A program made the position numbers and the translations under genes. The notes below the pieces were generated by a model. The model had not been told where the DNA came from. It saw only the letters and a list, made by a program, of their open reading frames with translations, and did not search any database. A DNA stretch of 64,000 nucleotides, taken from assembly GCF_902459645.1 (NCBI RefSeq), contig NZ_CABPSK010000001.1, forward strand, positions 1,364,001 to 1,428,000, in the 5' to 3' direction. Origin of the DNA: Pandoraea pneumonica. GTDB taxonomy: Bacteria; Pseudomonadota; Gammaproteobacteria; Burkholderiales; Burkholderiaceae. This document shows, in pieces, positions 19,332 through 27,532 of the stretch (the first letter of the stretch is position 1; the number at the start of each line of letters is the position of its first letter).

Positions 19332-20429
19332 TCAGGTACCGGTGACGAGATTCTTGTCGTCCCCGCCGTTCTCGTCGTCGTCCTCGTCCGCACCGGGCAA
19401 GGGCTGCCCAGCTGCGGCTTCGTTCGCCGCCGTGTCGGCAGCGTGCGGGGTCACTTCCTGCGATGCCGTCGCGGCGGGATCGTCCGCCGGCGTCGTCACG
19501 TGCTGCATATCTTGCGGCGGATCGTCGTCGACCGGGGCCGCAGGTTCCGATTCATCGGAATATTCCTCGTTTTGCTCGATGGCGGCGTCCGCAACGTCAA
19601 CCTGCTCACTGACGTGCGCCGCGTCCGGGAGTTCCGTCGCGGCCGACAATCCACCATCTTCGCCTTCGGCGATCACCGCATCGAGCAGTGCGTCGTCGGC
19701 GAGTGCCAATGCGGCATCCGACACCGGCCGTTGATCTTCGGGCACGCCTTGCGCGAGCGGAAGATCGTCGGCACGCGCTTCGGCCAAACGGGCCAGCGCG
19801 TCGGCGTCAGCGACCGGCACATCGTCCGAAATCGCCTCGTCGTTGCTTTCTTCGCCCTCGGCACGTTCGCCGAATTCGATGTTCTGCTGCGCGAGCAGGT
19901 CGATTTGCGCCTGTGCCGCCGGGTCTTCCAGCGGTGGCAGCGCGTCGAGTGCCCGCAAACCGAGATCGTCGAGGAAATCTTTGGTCGTCGCGTACAAGCC
20001 GGGGCGTCCCGGCACGTCGCGATGGCCGATCACTTCGATCCAGCCTCGGTCCTCCAACTGCTTGATGATCTGCGTATTGACCGTCACGCCGCGAATCTCT
20101 TCGATATCGCCACGCGTAACCGGTTGACGGTATGCAATGATCGCCAGCGTCTCCATCACAGCGCGCGAGTACTTCGGCGGCTTTTCCGGATTGAGGCGAT
20201 CGAGATATTCACGCATGCGCGGACGGCTCTGGAAACGCCAGCCGGTGGCCAGCGCCACCAATTCCACACCTCGGCCATCCCATTGCACGCGGATTTCCTC
20301 GAGCAGCGCGCGCACCGTATCGCCGGACACGGTGTCATTGAAAAGCTTGCGCAGATCGCCGACCTTAAGCGGCTCCTGCGCGCAAATCAACGCGGTCTCG
20401 AGGACGAGTTTCGCCTCTTGGGTATTCAT
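19332..20429 (-). CDS. scpB: Segregation and condensation protein ScpB with acidic C-terminal extension
   Basis: This 365-residue protein has the two winged-helix domains of ScpB in residues 1-180 ([50 protein letters not shown]). ScpB dimerises and binds the ScpA kleisin of the SMC-ScpAB condensin. The remaining ~180 residues are an Asp/Glu/Ala-rich extension without a recognised fold, so the protein is almost twice the usual length. No scpA is in the window. It precedes rluB on the same strand, a widely conserved pairing. Confidence 0.95.
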   Translation of the reverse strand: MNTQEAKLVLETALICAQEPLKVGDLRKLFNDTVSGDTVRALLEEIRVQWDGRGVELVALATGWRFQSRPRMREYLDRLNPEKPPKYSRAVMETLAIIAYRQPVTRGDIEEIRGVTVNTQIIKQLEDRGWIEVIGHRDVPGRPGLYATTKDFLDDLGLRALDALPPLEDPAAQAQIDLLAQQNIEFGERAEGEESNDEAISDDVPVADADALARLAEARADDLPLAQGVPEDQRPVSDAALALADDALLDAVIAEGEDGGLSAATELPDAAHVSEQVDVADAAIEQNEEYSDESEPAAPVDDDPPQDMQHVTTPADDPAATASQEVTPHAADTAANEAAAGQPLPGADEDDDENGGDDKNLVTGT

Positions 20430-20946
20430 GTGCGACTAAGCAGACCGGGGGCTTGGCAACCCGGTATCAGGAATAAATGGATGCTTGGAACACGAGAAAC
20501 GGTCGTAGATCGAAAAAACAACCGCTTCGCATAAGCGCGCGCCCTTTTGTGTTCGGTCGTAGTGACGGCGGCGCGACCTGGATGCTTCGAAACGACCTGC
20601 CGGGAAAACGCCCAGGCCGATAGTGCGGCGAGACGGACGTCCGGTATGTGCGCAATTATTACTGAAACCCTGTCGCCCGTAAAGCGTCGTCGATATCTCA
20701 GCCTCCCGCGCCTGCCTTGATCGGTCGGGATCCCCCGGGAGAATCCCCCTGCCGCCCCACCCTACAGGCGCATCCCCAGCCTGCGGCGTCATGTCGCAGG
20801 CAAGCCACGCCCGACCCGACGCAGCCCCTCAAACACGCGTTCCGAACCCGTATCGAGTCCCTATCGAGCCCAACAAGCGGGCTCGGCGGCTAAAACGGCG
20901 AGTAGACGCCCCATGGTAAACTTCTGAAATAACTTCAAGGGCTTCC
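20430..20946. other. Divergent intergenic region between scpB and fnr (517 bp)
   Basis: This is one of the longest gene-free stretches. It must hold the scpB and fnr promoters. A minus-strand frame at 20436-20792 shows no recognisable protein and no ribosome site. On the minus strand a small CGCTT/AAGCG hairpin followed by a T-rich run lies near 20510-20535, resembling a terminator or leader structure. No FNR box (TTGAT-N4-ATCAA) is visible. Confidence 0.4.
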
Positions 20947-21675
20947 ATGACCACCGATATCGGACGCATTCCAGTCGCTCAGCCCCGTTGTTCCACGTGC
21001 TCGCTGGGGCAGTTTTGCCTGCCCGTCGGCATTCCGGCACCCGAACTGGAACGACTGGATGCACTCGTGAGCGAGCGCCGCCGCCTTAAAAAAGGCGAAG
21101 TGCTCTATCACGCCAACGATACGCTTAACGCCGTCTACGGCATTCGTTTCGGCTCCCTCAAGAGCTGCGTCACTGCGCCTGACGGGCGCGAACAAGTCGT
21201 CGGCTTCCACCTCCAAGGCGAACTCATCGGCCTCGACGCCGTGGCTGACAACCACCACCCGAGCACCGCCGTCGCGCTCGAAGACAGCGAATTGTGCATC
21301 GCCCGCTTCGGCGAACTTGAGACGCTCTCGCGCCAAGTGCCCTCGCTGCAACGGCAAATGCACCGCCTGATGAGTCAGGAAATCCGTAACGAGCACCAGC
21401 AACTCCTGGCGCTCGGCACCATGCGTGCCGAAGAGCGTCTTGCCGTCTTCCTGCTCAACCTCTCCGAGCGCTTGGCCGCACGCGGTTACTCGGCTAACGA
21501 GTTCGTGCTGCGTATGAGCCGAGAAGAGATCGGCAGCTTCCTCGGTCTCAAGCTCGAAACCGTGAGCCGCCTGTTCTCGCGCTTTGCCCAGAACGGCATG
21601 ATCGAAATCCGCCAGCGCCACGTCAAAATCATCGACGCCACGGCGCTGCGCACGTTGGCCGGCGCCCCCTGCTGA
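20947..21675 (+). CDS. fnr: Oxygen-sensing Crp/Fnr-family regulator FNR
   Basis: This 242-residue protein shows all four iron-sulfur ligands of FNR at C15, C18, C24 and C117, exactly five less than the E. coli positions 20, 23, 29 and 122. A cyclic-nucleotide-binding-like beta-roll, a dimerisation helix and a helix-turn-helix follow. The recognition helix is ETVSRLFSRF, containing the ExxSR motif that reads TTGAT half-sites. With a 4Fe-4S cluster it should be active without oxygen. AAGG precedes the ATG at 20947. The next plus-strand gene, 201 bp downstream, may or may not be co-transcribed. Confidence 0.95.
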   Translation: MTTDIGRIPVAQPRCSTCSLGQFCLPVGIPAPELERLDALVSERRRLKKGEVLYHANDTLNAVYGIRFGSLKSCVTAPDGREQVVGFHLQGELIGLDAVADNHHPSTAVALEDSELCIARFGELETLSRQVPSLQRQMHRLMSQEIRNEHQQLLALGTMRAEERLAVFLLNLSERLAARGYSANEFVLRMSREEIGSFLGLKLETVSRLFSRFAQNGMIEIRQRHVKIIDATALRTLAGAPC

Positions 21676-21876
21676 CCACTGCGGGTGGAGCACCACCCGC
21701 GCATACCCATAAGCTACCGGCCTCACGGCCCGCCTGCCTTGCGCCAGATCAAGAGTCGCGCGGTGGCCGGGGGCCGGGGCATCCGTTCGACAAGCAAGGG
21801 CAAACCCTCCATAATCTGCGCGTTCGCCGGACTGCCACCTGTGGTCCGGCGCATCACACCGACGGAGGCCGCCGTT

Positions 21877-22311
21877 ATGCCCGCAGCCATATATCTGAGT
21901 CCGGAAGATGCCGAGCACGCCTATTACGAGGCGCTTCGTGCCGGTGACATCGACATCGTGATGGACGTATGGTCGGAAGACGAAGAAATCGTCTGCATTC
22001 ATCCGGCCGGTCCACGCCATGTGGGCCCGGCGGCCGTGCGCGCCAGTTGGCGGCAGATTCTGGGCAAGGGCGGCTTGCAAGTGGCCGTCAGTCATCTTCA
22101 AGTGGCGCATAACCCGCTGTGCGCCGTCCATAACGTGCTCGAACAGATTCTGGTGGAAACGCATCCCGAAGCGCGTTACGCGTTCGTGCTGGCCACCAAC
22201 GTCTATCTCAAGGAAGCGGACGGCTGGCGGCTGGTGCTTCACCACGCAAGCCCCGCGATCGGTCACGAAGACACCCGCACGCCGTCGCAGCACTCGCATC
22301 GCCTGCACTGA
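21877..22311 (+). CDS. SnoaL/NTF2-like protein (DUF4440-type)
   Basis: This 144-residue cystatin-like alpha+beta barrel protein has EDAEHAYYEALRAGDIDIVMDVWSED near the start, HPAGPRHVGPAAVRASW in the middle and FVLATNVYLKEADGWRLVLHHAS at the end. This is the standard layout of the SnoaL-3/DUF4440 group. These proteins range from steroid isomerase-like enzymes to ligand-binding proteins, and no catalytic role can be assigned. A perfect GGAGG lies 8 bp before the ATG at 21877. It is co-oriented with fnr, and oxygen-linked expression is only a possibility. Confidence 0.85.
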   Translation: MPAAIYLSPEDAEHAYYEALRAGDIDIVMDVWSEDEEIVCIHPAGPRHVGPAAVRASWRQILGKGGLQVAVSHLQVAHNPLCAVHNVLEQILVETHPEARYAFVLATNVYLKEADGWRLVLHHASPAIGHEDTRTPSQHSHRLH

Positions 22312-22401
22312 AGCGCCCCTCCCCGCGCCCGGATCCTAGCCACCCTCGCTGGGCACGCCCACAAATGGGCGATTCATTGCGACTCGGCAAGTGATTCATC
22401 C

Positions 22402-22417
22402 CATCACGCTTGTGATG
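22402..22417. repeat. Short inverted repeat upstream of the 22547 gene
   Basis: CATCACGCTTGTGATG has two 6-bp arms around a GCTT loop, 130 bp before the start of the next gene. It may be a weak hairpin ending the SnoaL-like transcript or an operator; no T run follows. Confidence 0.3.
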
Positions 22418-22546
22418 CGTCACAGATCCGGGCGACTTCGCCTTCGCAATTCCGATGTTGTGAAAGATTGGTGCCTGCCCGCGTTTTGCCGCGCCGTTTG
22501 GCGGCTCCGTCTTGCGGGTCCATCTGACACAACTGGAGAAAGCGCT

Positions 22547-23374
22547 ATGTCGAACGTCGGCGATACGAATCAATCGGGATTAGTGGAAGACATCAAGCAG
22601 GTTTCGGAATGGTTAGGGCAGCCCCTCAACGCCGGGGCAAGCGCGAATCATCTCGAAGCGCTGGGTGCCGACACCGTGCGGCAATTAGCACGCGTGTTCA
22701 CTGGCTTGAAGGGAATCGAGCAGTACGGCCCAGGGATTCGCGAGGCATTCGAGGAATTCATGCCCGTAAAACTTTTACTGAAATGGACGAACGGATTCTT
22801 CGTCTGCACGCAAAAGTTGGATGCTATTCCGGACACATCCTCCCCCGAGGGCAAGCGCCAAACCGAGAAGTTGGTGCAACTTCGGGACGTGGTCGTTCAG
22901 ACACTCAAACAGTCCATCGCCGTCTTCTCGCAAGACCTCTCGCTCGGTCAAACGAGGCGCATCATGCCGTGCGAAACGGGGGTGGTGGAGGTCCTTTTTG
23001 ACGGCCACTGGCGCGATGGCGTCCCGGAACTGATGGCGATTGCGGAGTTTGGCAGAGATAACAAACTCAAGAAGGTCCACGGCTACAGCGGGGACGAATT
23101 GCGCAGGTTTCGCGATATGGGCGAATTCAAGACGGCGATCTTTTCGACGTTTGGGGTAACGCCGAAGATAGAGCCAGCCCCCCTCGTCGCAGAGTGGCAA
23201 ATGAATAGTGAACAACCGCCGATAGCTTCGCCGCATGCGCCAGCAACGTCCCGGCTTGAGCAATTCGTTCAGGGTTTGAGTACTACCGGCGCAAACCACG
23301 CAGGTATTAGCCAAGTCGGCGTATCGATGCCCTCCGCCTCCACGACCGCGCCCTTGCTGGCGTCGACACACTAA
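22547..23374 (+). CDS. Unrecognised 275-residue protein
   Basis: The ATG at 22547 with GGAGAAAG upstream gives 275 residues that I do not recognise. There is no signal peptide and no clear membrane segment. The first ~200 residues look globular and mixed alpha/beta (DIKQVSEWLGQPLNAG; LRDVVVQTLKQSIAVFSQDL; VVEVLFDGHWRDGVPELMAI), and the last ~70 are Ser/Thr/Ala/Pro-rich and disordered. G+C appears lower than in neighbouring core genes. It stands alone between a SnoaL-like gene and a convergent lysR. Confidence 0.6.
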   Translation: MSNVGDTNQSGLVEDIKQVSEWLGQPLNAGASANHLEALGADTVRQLARVFTGLKGIEQYGPGIREAFEEFMPVKLLLKWTNGFFVCTQKLDAIPDTSSPEGKRQTEKLVQLRDVVVQTLKQSIAVFSQDLSLGQTRRIMPCETGVVEVLFDGHWRDGVPELMAIAEFGRDNKLKKVHGYSGDELRRFRDMGEFKTAIFSTFGVTPKIEPAPLVAEWQMNSEQPPIASPHAPATSRLEQFVQGLSTTGANHAGISQVGVSMPSASTTAPLLASTH

Positions 23375-23395
23375 GCAAGAACTTCACCGCTGCGC

Positions 23396-23420
23396 CCGGT
23401 CCCGTCTTTCAGCGGACCGG
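23396..23420. terminator. Possible convergent hairpin between the 22547 gene and lysR
   Basis: CCGGTCC (23396-23402) pairs with GGACCGG (23414-23420) across 11 bases, in the 59-bp gap between convergent genes. No T run is present, so it is only a weak candidate. Confidence 0.35.
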
Positions 23421-23433
23421 CGCGCTCGGCAGG

Positions 23434-24336
23434 CTAACCCTTCTCCCAATACGGCTCCGGCCCGAAGCGCACCTGTAAGAAATCGATGAACGCGTGCGTT
23501 TTCGGCGGCACGAACGCGCGGCTTGGGTACACCGCCCAAATCGCAATGTCGTCGGCTAGCGGATACGCCGACAGCACCTCCACCAGTTCACCGCTGCGCA
23601 AATACGCCCCGATGTCCCACGTCGACTTGGGCGCAATCCCCAGCCCGGCAACCACGGCGTCGCGCAGCACTTCACCGTTATCCGACGACAAGCGCCCACT
23701 CACGCGCACGCTCAGTGCGCCCCCGGACGTCATAAACCGCCAGTCGCGCTGATCGCCCAGCGTCAAGCAATCGTGACCGGCCAACTCGGCGGGGTGCCGG
23801 GGCATGCCGTGCGCGGCGAGATACGCCGGTGACGCGCACAACACGCGGCGATTCGGAGCAAGTTTGCGGGCCACCAACGTCGAGTCGCGCAACGCACCCA
23901 CGCGAATCGCCAGATCCACGCCCTCTTCGATCAAATCGACGACGCGATCGGTCAGCCGAAAATCCAGCGAGATGCCGGGATACTGGGCCAGAAAAGCGGG
24001 CAGCGCCGGCGACACATGCTGTCGACCGAACGACGAAGAACATGACACCCGCAAACGGCCTTGTGGCGCCGCCAGCCCCTGCCCGACCGAGGCCAGCGCT
24101 TGCGCCTCGGCAGTGAGCAGCGCCTGCGCCTGCACGAGAAAAATGTCGCCTTCCTGTGTGAGCGCAACACGGCGAGTCGTACGATGAAGCAGACGCGCGC
24201 CAAGCACCGTCTCGAGTTGGGCGAGCCGCGTGCTGGCGGCAGCAGGCGACAACCCGCGCTCGCGCCCGGCCGCCGACACATTCCCCAGCGCCGCCACGCG
24301 AACGAACAACGCCACCGTCTCGAGGTCCAACGACAT
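23434..24336 (-). CDS. LysR-family transcriptional regulator
   Basis: This 300-residue protein has an N-terminal winged helix (VALFVRVAALGNVSAAGRERGLSPAAASTRLAQLE, residues 7-40) and a periplasmic-binding-like effector domain (RLRVSCSSSFGRQHVSPALP onward). It diverges from a zinc-independent alcohol dehydrogenase-like gene, the usual LysR target layout. A GATTA-N6-TAATC dyad lies in the shared 135-bp region. The effector is unknown. Confidence 0.93.
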   Translation of the reverse strand: MSLDLETVALFVRVAALGNVSAAGRERGLSPAAASTRLAQLETVLGARLLHRTTRRVALTQEGDIFLVQAQALLTAEAQALASVGQGLAAPQGRLRVSCSSSFGRQHVSPALPAFLAQYPGISLDFRLTDRVVDLIEEGVDLAIRVGALRDSTLVARKLAPNRRVLCASPAYLAAHGMPRHPAELAGHDCLTLGDQRDWRFMTSGGALSVRVSGRLSSDNGEVLRDAVVAGLGIAPKSTWDIGAYLRSGELVEVLSAYPLADDIAIWAVYPSRAFVPPKTHAFIDFLQVRFGPEPYWEKG

Positions 24337-24374
24337 TTATCGCCTTTTCAAAAAAATCTTTTCCTCATTATGCG

Positions 24375-24390
24375 GATTATCAAAGTAATC
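24375..24390. promoter_or_regulatory. Candidate LysR operator in the lysR/adh divergent promoter
   Basis: GATTATCAAAGTAATC is a perfect 5-bp-arm dyad with a 6-bp spacer, the size and AT-richness of LysR boxes. It lies 39 bp from the lysR start and 82 bp from the dehydrogenase start. Confidence 0.5.
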
Positions 24391-24471
24391 GACCAGTCGT
24401 AATCTCTCGTCATGATGTGAGGCGCCAGATGGCAACACGCCGAGCGCCGAGCCCTTTCCAGGAGAAAACAG

Positions 24472-25488
24472 ATGAAAGCTGTCGGATTGACCCGTTATTT
24501 GCCTATCGACGACCCCAAGTCGCTCGAAGATATCGACCTGCCGACGCCCACCCCGGCGGGACGTGACCTGCTGATCAAGGTCGAAGCGATTTCCGTGAAC
24601 CCGGTCGACACGAAGGTGCGCGCCCCGAAAGACCGGATCGAAGACACACCGCGCGTGCTGGGTTGGGACGCCGCAGGCACCGTCGCCGCCGTCGGCCCTG
24701 ACGTTACGCTTTTCAAGGTGGGCGACCCCGTGTACTACGCGGGCAGCATTACGCGCCCCGGGGCAAACAGCGAGTTCCATCTGGTGGACGAGCGCATCGT
24801 CGGCCACATGCCCGCATCCCTCGATTTCGCGAACGCCGCTGCGCTGCCGCTGACGACGATCACGGCATGGGAAGCCTTATTCGACCGCTTGGGCATTGCG
24901 CCGGACGGCAGCGACGAAGGCAAATCGATCCTGATCGTCGGCGGTGCTGGCGGTGTCGGCTCGATTGCGATTCAGTTGGCGCGCCGCCTCGCTCGACTCA
25001 ATATCGTGGCCACCGCATCACGCCCCGAGTCGGCGGACTGGTGCCGTCAGTTGGGGGCGCAGCACGTCATCAGCCACTACCAAGACATGCCGTCGCAATT
25101 GGAAGCACTCGGCCTGCGCCATGTGGATTTCGTGCTGTGTCTGAACGATACGGACACGCACTTCCCGGCGATGGCCGAGGCGGTCGCACCGCAGGGCAAG
25201 ATTTGTTCGATCGTGGAGAACGCTGGGCCGCTGGAGATTGGCCTGCTCAAGAGCAAGAGCGCCACGTTCGTATGGGAATTTATGTTCACGCGGGCAATGT
25301 TCGAGACGCCCGACATGATTGCGCAGCACAAGCTGCTCACTGAAGTCGCACGGCTGGTCGACGCGGGCACGCTGCGTACGACGGTCGGTGAAGTCATCGG
25401 GCCGATCAACGCCGTGAACCTACGCCGCGCGCATGCGCAACTCGAAGGCGGGCGCACCATCGGGAAGCTCGTGCTGGCCGGGTTCTAA
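24472..25488 (+). CDS. Zinc-type alcohol dehydrogenase-like / quinone oxidoreductase family protein
   Basis: This 338-residue medium-chain reductase of the quinone-oxidoreductase/YhdH-like branch has a GroES-like N-terminal domain (ISVNPVDTKVR, LGWDAAGTVAAVGPDV). A Rossmann domain with the NADPH-binding GGAGGVGSIAIQLARRL follows. The usual catalytic-zinc cysteine and histidine ligands are absent, so it is probably a zinc-independent NADPH reductase of quinones or enals. AGGAG lies about 8 bp before the ATG. It diverges from a LysR regulator that is probably its controller. Confidence 0.92.
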   Translation: MKAVGLTRYLPIDDPKSLEDIDLPTPTPAGRDLLIKVEAISVNPVDTKVRAPKDRIEDTPRVLGWDAAGTVAAVGPDVTLFKVGDPVYYAGSITRPGANSEFHLVDERIVGHMPASLDFANAAALPLTTITAWEALFDRLGIAPDGSDEGKSILIVGGAGGVGSIAIQLARRLARLNIVATASRPESADWCRQLGAQHVISHYQDMPSQLEALGLRHVDFVLCLNDTDTHFPAMAEAVAPQGKICSIVENAGPLEIGLLKSKSATFVWEFMFTRAMFETPDMIAQHKLLTEVARLVDAGTLRTTVGEVIGPINAVNLRRAHAQLEGGRTIGKLVLAGF

Positions 25489-25513
25489 CAGCACTCGCAC
25501 CAGCACTCGTACC

Positions 25514-25539
25514 AAGGCGCGCCCTTCACGGCGCGCCTT
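25514..25539. terminator. Convergent hairpin between the dehydrogenase and the CinA-like gene
   Basis: A perfect 10-bp stem AAGGCGCGCC/GGCGCGCCTT with a 6-base loop sits in the 49-bp convergent gap and reaches the stop of the minus-strand gene. TTATTT follows on the plus strand, a short U-rich tail. Confidence 0.65.
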
Positions 25540-26377
25540 ATTTCGTCTGCGGCACCGTCCCTTCCGGCAAAGCGACGGCTTCCGCCGGATGGATGATCTC
25601 GCCGCCCAGCGCGTTCACCCCCGCTACCAGCCGCTCGAACGCTGCCCCCACCTGCGCCGGATCGCCCTTCACACCCAGATCGATATGACGGCGTGCGTAG
25701 ACTGCACCGCGCTCCGCATCGCCCACGCTCGGCAAGCTAAACACCTTGATGCCGTCGTACTCGGCTTCGATCACTTCCATCAGCGGCGTCAGCGTCGATT
25801 CCGCCAGCCCGAACACCAGCACCGAACGCTCGGCGTGCCGGGTGAGATGGTGCAGATCGGCGTAATAGGTGTCGAGCACCCAAGCCATCATCGGCCACGC
25901 CATCACCGGAAAACCCGGCATGAAGTGATGCTGCTCGACCGAGAAGCCGGGAATCTTGTTGTACGGGTTCGGCAGAATGCGCGCGCCGACCGGAAACTCG
26001 CCCATCTTCAGACGGTGCCGGTTATCCGGGTTCGTCATATCCGCCTGACCATTGGGACTCGTGTCCGCGATGCGCTCCATGATCAGCGCTTCGGCCTCCG
26101 GCGTGAGCGCAAGCGGCACATTGAGCGCCGCCGCCGCGCACTGACGCGTGTGATCGTCGGGCGTGGCCCCAATGCCGCCGGTCACGAACACGATGTCGTC
26201 GGTGGACAGCGTGCGGCGCAGGGTGGCCGTAATGCGCTCGGGATCGTCGCCCACGTATTCGGCCCAGCCCAATTGCATGCCGCGCTCGGTCAGCAATTCG
26301 ATGATCTTGGGCAGATGTTTGTCGTGGCGACGACCGGAGAGAATTTCGTCGCCGATGATGATGATGCCGACCGCCAT
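25538..26377 (-). CDS. CinA-type competence/damage-inducible protein, MoCF-binding domain only
   Basis: This 279-residue protein opens with the MoaB/MogA-like fold: GIIIIGDEILSGRRHDKHLP, and VTGGIGATPDDHT (usually TGGLGPTxDD). The C-terminal amidohydrolase (PncC) domain of full-length CinA is missing, as in many proteobacterial paralogues. CinA N-domains are ADP-ribose pyrophosphatase-like in some bacteria; the role of this single-domain form is not settled. It lies 225 bp downstream of the EI24 gene and convergent to the dehydrogenase. Confidence 0.88.
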   Translation of the reverse strand: MAVGIIIIGDEILSGRRHDKHLPKIIELLTERGMQLGWAEYVGDDPERITATLRRTLSTDDIVFVTGGIGATPDDHTRQCAAAALNVPLALTPEAEALIMERIADTSPNGQADMTNPDNRHRLKMGEFPVGARILPNPYNKIPGFSVEQHHFMPGFPVMAWPMMAWVLDTYYADLHHLTRHAERSVLVFGLAESTLTPLMEVIEAEYDGIKVFSLPSVGDAERGAVYARRHIDLGVKGDPAQVGAAFERLVAGVNALGGEIIHPAEAVALPEGTVPQTK

Positions 26378-26530
26378 GATGCGTCCTTTGTCTTGTCTTG
26401 CCGACGCGCCCGCGTTGCTCGTTTTGCCCGGAGCATCGCGCCGTCAGCGCTTGGGGGAAGGTCTTGAATTCGGATCGCGGCCGCCCGGCACACCGGTTGG
26501 CCGCAGATCAACGATTGTGCCACTTTCGCA

Positions 26531-26570
26531 GCCAACCGTTGCCAGCCGTTGCCAACCGTTACTAACCGCT
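26531..26570. repeat. Decamer tandem repeat upstream of the CinA-like gene
   Basis: Four consecutive 10-bp units of consensus GCCAACCGTT (GCCAACCGTT, GCCAGCCGTT, GCCAACCGTT, ACTAACCGCT) lie in the gap between the EI24 and CinA-like genes. A 10-bp period equals one helical turn. Function unknown. Confidence 0.65.
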
Positions 26571-26602
26571 ATGCACTCACGCCCACCGTTCGACGGGGCG
26601 GC

Positions 26603-27532
26603 TCAATGCTCCCCGGGCGGCGGCAATAACGGCGGCGCGCCCGATGGCACCGCGCTCGTGGCATCGCCGCTTTCCGGCGCCGGGCTTGCCGCGGCGGGCA
26701 GCACGGTCGCATCGAGCGTCGGCTCGTGACGGCCCGCCTCCTCGATGCGCAACCGCGACAAGGCGCGCAGGCAGTAATGCGCAAACCACAGCGCCGAGAA
26801 CACGAAGATCACCACGTACAGCCAGATCGCCACCAGCGCAATCACCGGGAACAGCACGATCATGATGACCGACGAGACCCATAGCAGCGTGGGCAGCGAC
26901 CCCAGCAACCCGGTCGCCACGCCGATCACCAGCAACGGCAAACGCCGTTCGCGCACGATGCGCTTACGTTCTTCGGCACTCGCGTGATACGCCAACGCGT
27001 CGTAGGTCATCACCCGATACGTGAGCCACCCCCAAAGCAACGGCGGCACGATGGCAAAGAACGGAGGCACCAGCCAAAGCGGCAAGGTCACGAGCGCGGC
27101 GATGAGGAAAATCACCGTCGCACCGAGCGACTGCCCAAGACTGCCCCAGAACGAGCCACCCTTGCGCGCCTCCAGATGGATGAAGTGCCGCCGCGACAAG
27201 TGCCGCAGTACCGCAGGCATCGACCACCCGGCGATGAGTAACAACGCGGTGACCACGATAAGTGGCACGAGCAGCGCCACGAGAATGAACGGCGCGAGCG
27301 CCATGCGCACGCTGTCCACGCCGAAATAGCCGAAGAACCGGTAGATCCAGTGTGTGAATTCCCACTGTTCGAGCCAGAGCCGCAGGAAGTCGGTAAAGGG
27401 CTCCCAGCCGAACCAGATCACTGCGCCCCAGATCAGGCCGGAGACGAAGAAAGGCATGGCAGTGAGCCACAACATGCGCGGGTGCAACAGGCTCACGAGC
27501 GCGCGGCCAAGCGCGCGAAGAATATCGTTCAT
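26603..27532 (-). CDS. EI24-domain integral membrane protein
   Basis: This 309-residue protein has the EI24/CysZ-like layout: an N-terminal amphipathic start (LGRALVSLLHPRMLWLTAMPF), a first helix pair and a long central region with LVPLIVVTALLLIAGW. The charged YDALAYHASAEERKRIVRE loop and a final hydrophobic hairpin follow. CysZ is a sulfate channel, but many EI24 proteins have no known role and nothing here indicates sulfate. The C-terminal ~45 residues are Pro/Ala-rich. Its ATG overlaps the stop of the upstream sterol-desaturase-like gene by four bases, so they are co-translated. Confidence 0.85.
   Translation of the reverse strand: MNDILRALGRALVSLLHPRMLWLTAMPFFVSGLIWGAVIWFGWEPFTDFLRLWLEQWEFTHWIYRFFGYFGVDSVRMALAPFILVALLVPLIVVTALLLIAGWSMPAVLRHLSRRHFIHLEARKGGSFWGSLGQSLGATVIFLIAALVTLPLWLVPPFFAIVPPLLWGWLTYRVMTYDALAYHASAEERKRIVRERRLPLLVIGVATGLLGSLPTLLWVSSVIMIVLFPVIALVAIWLYVVIFVFSALWFAHYCLRALSRLRIEEAGRHEPTLDATVLPAAASPAPESGDATSAVPSGAPPLLPPPGEH

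Noticed and set aside
20436-20792. Minus-strand 118-codon frame in the scpB-fnr gap
   Set aside because: No homology recognised, no ribosome site, Arg/Ser-rich composition like other shadow frames.
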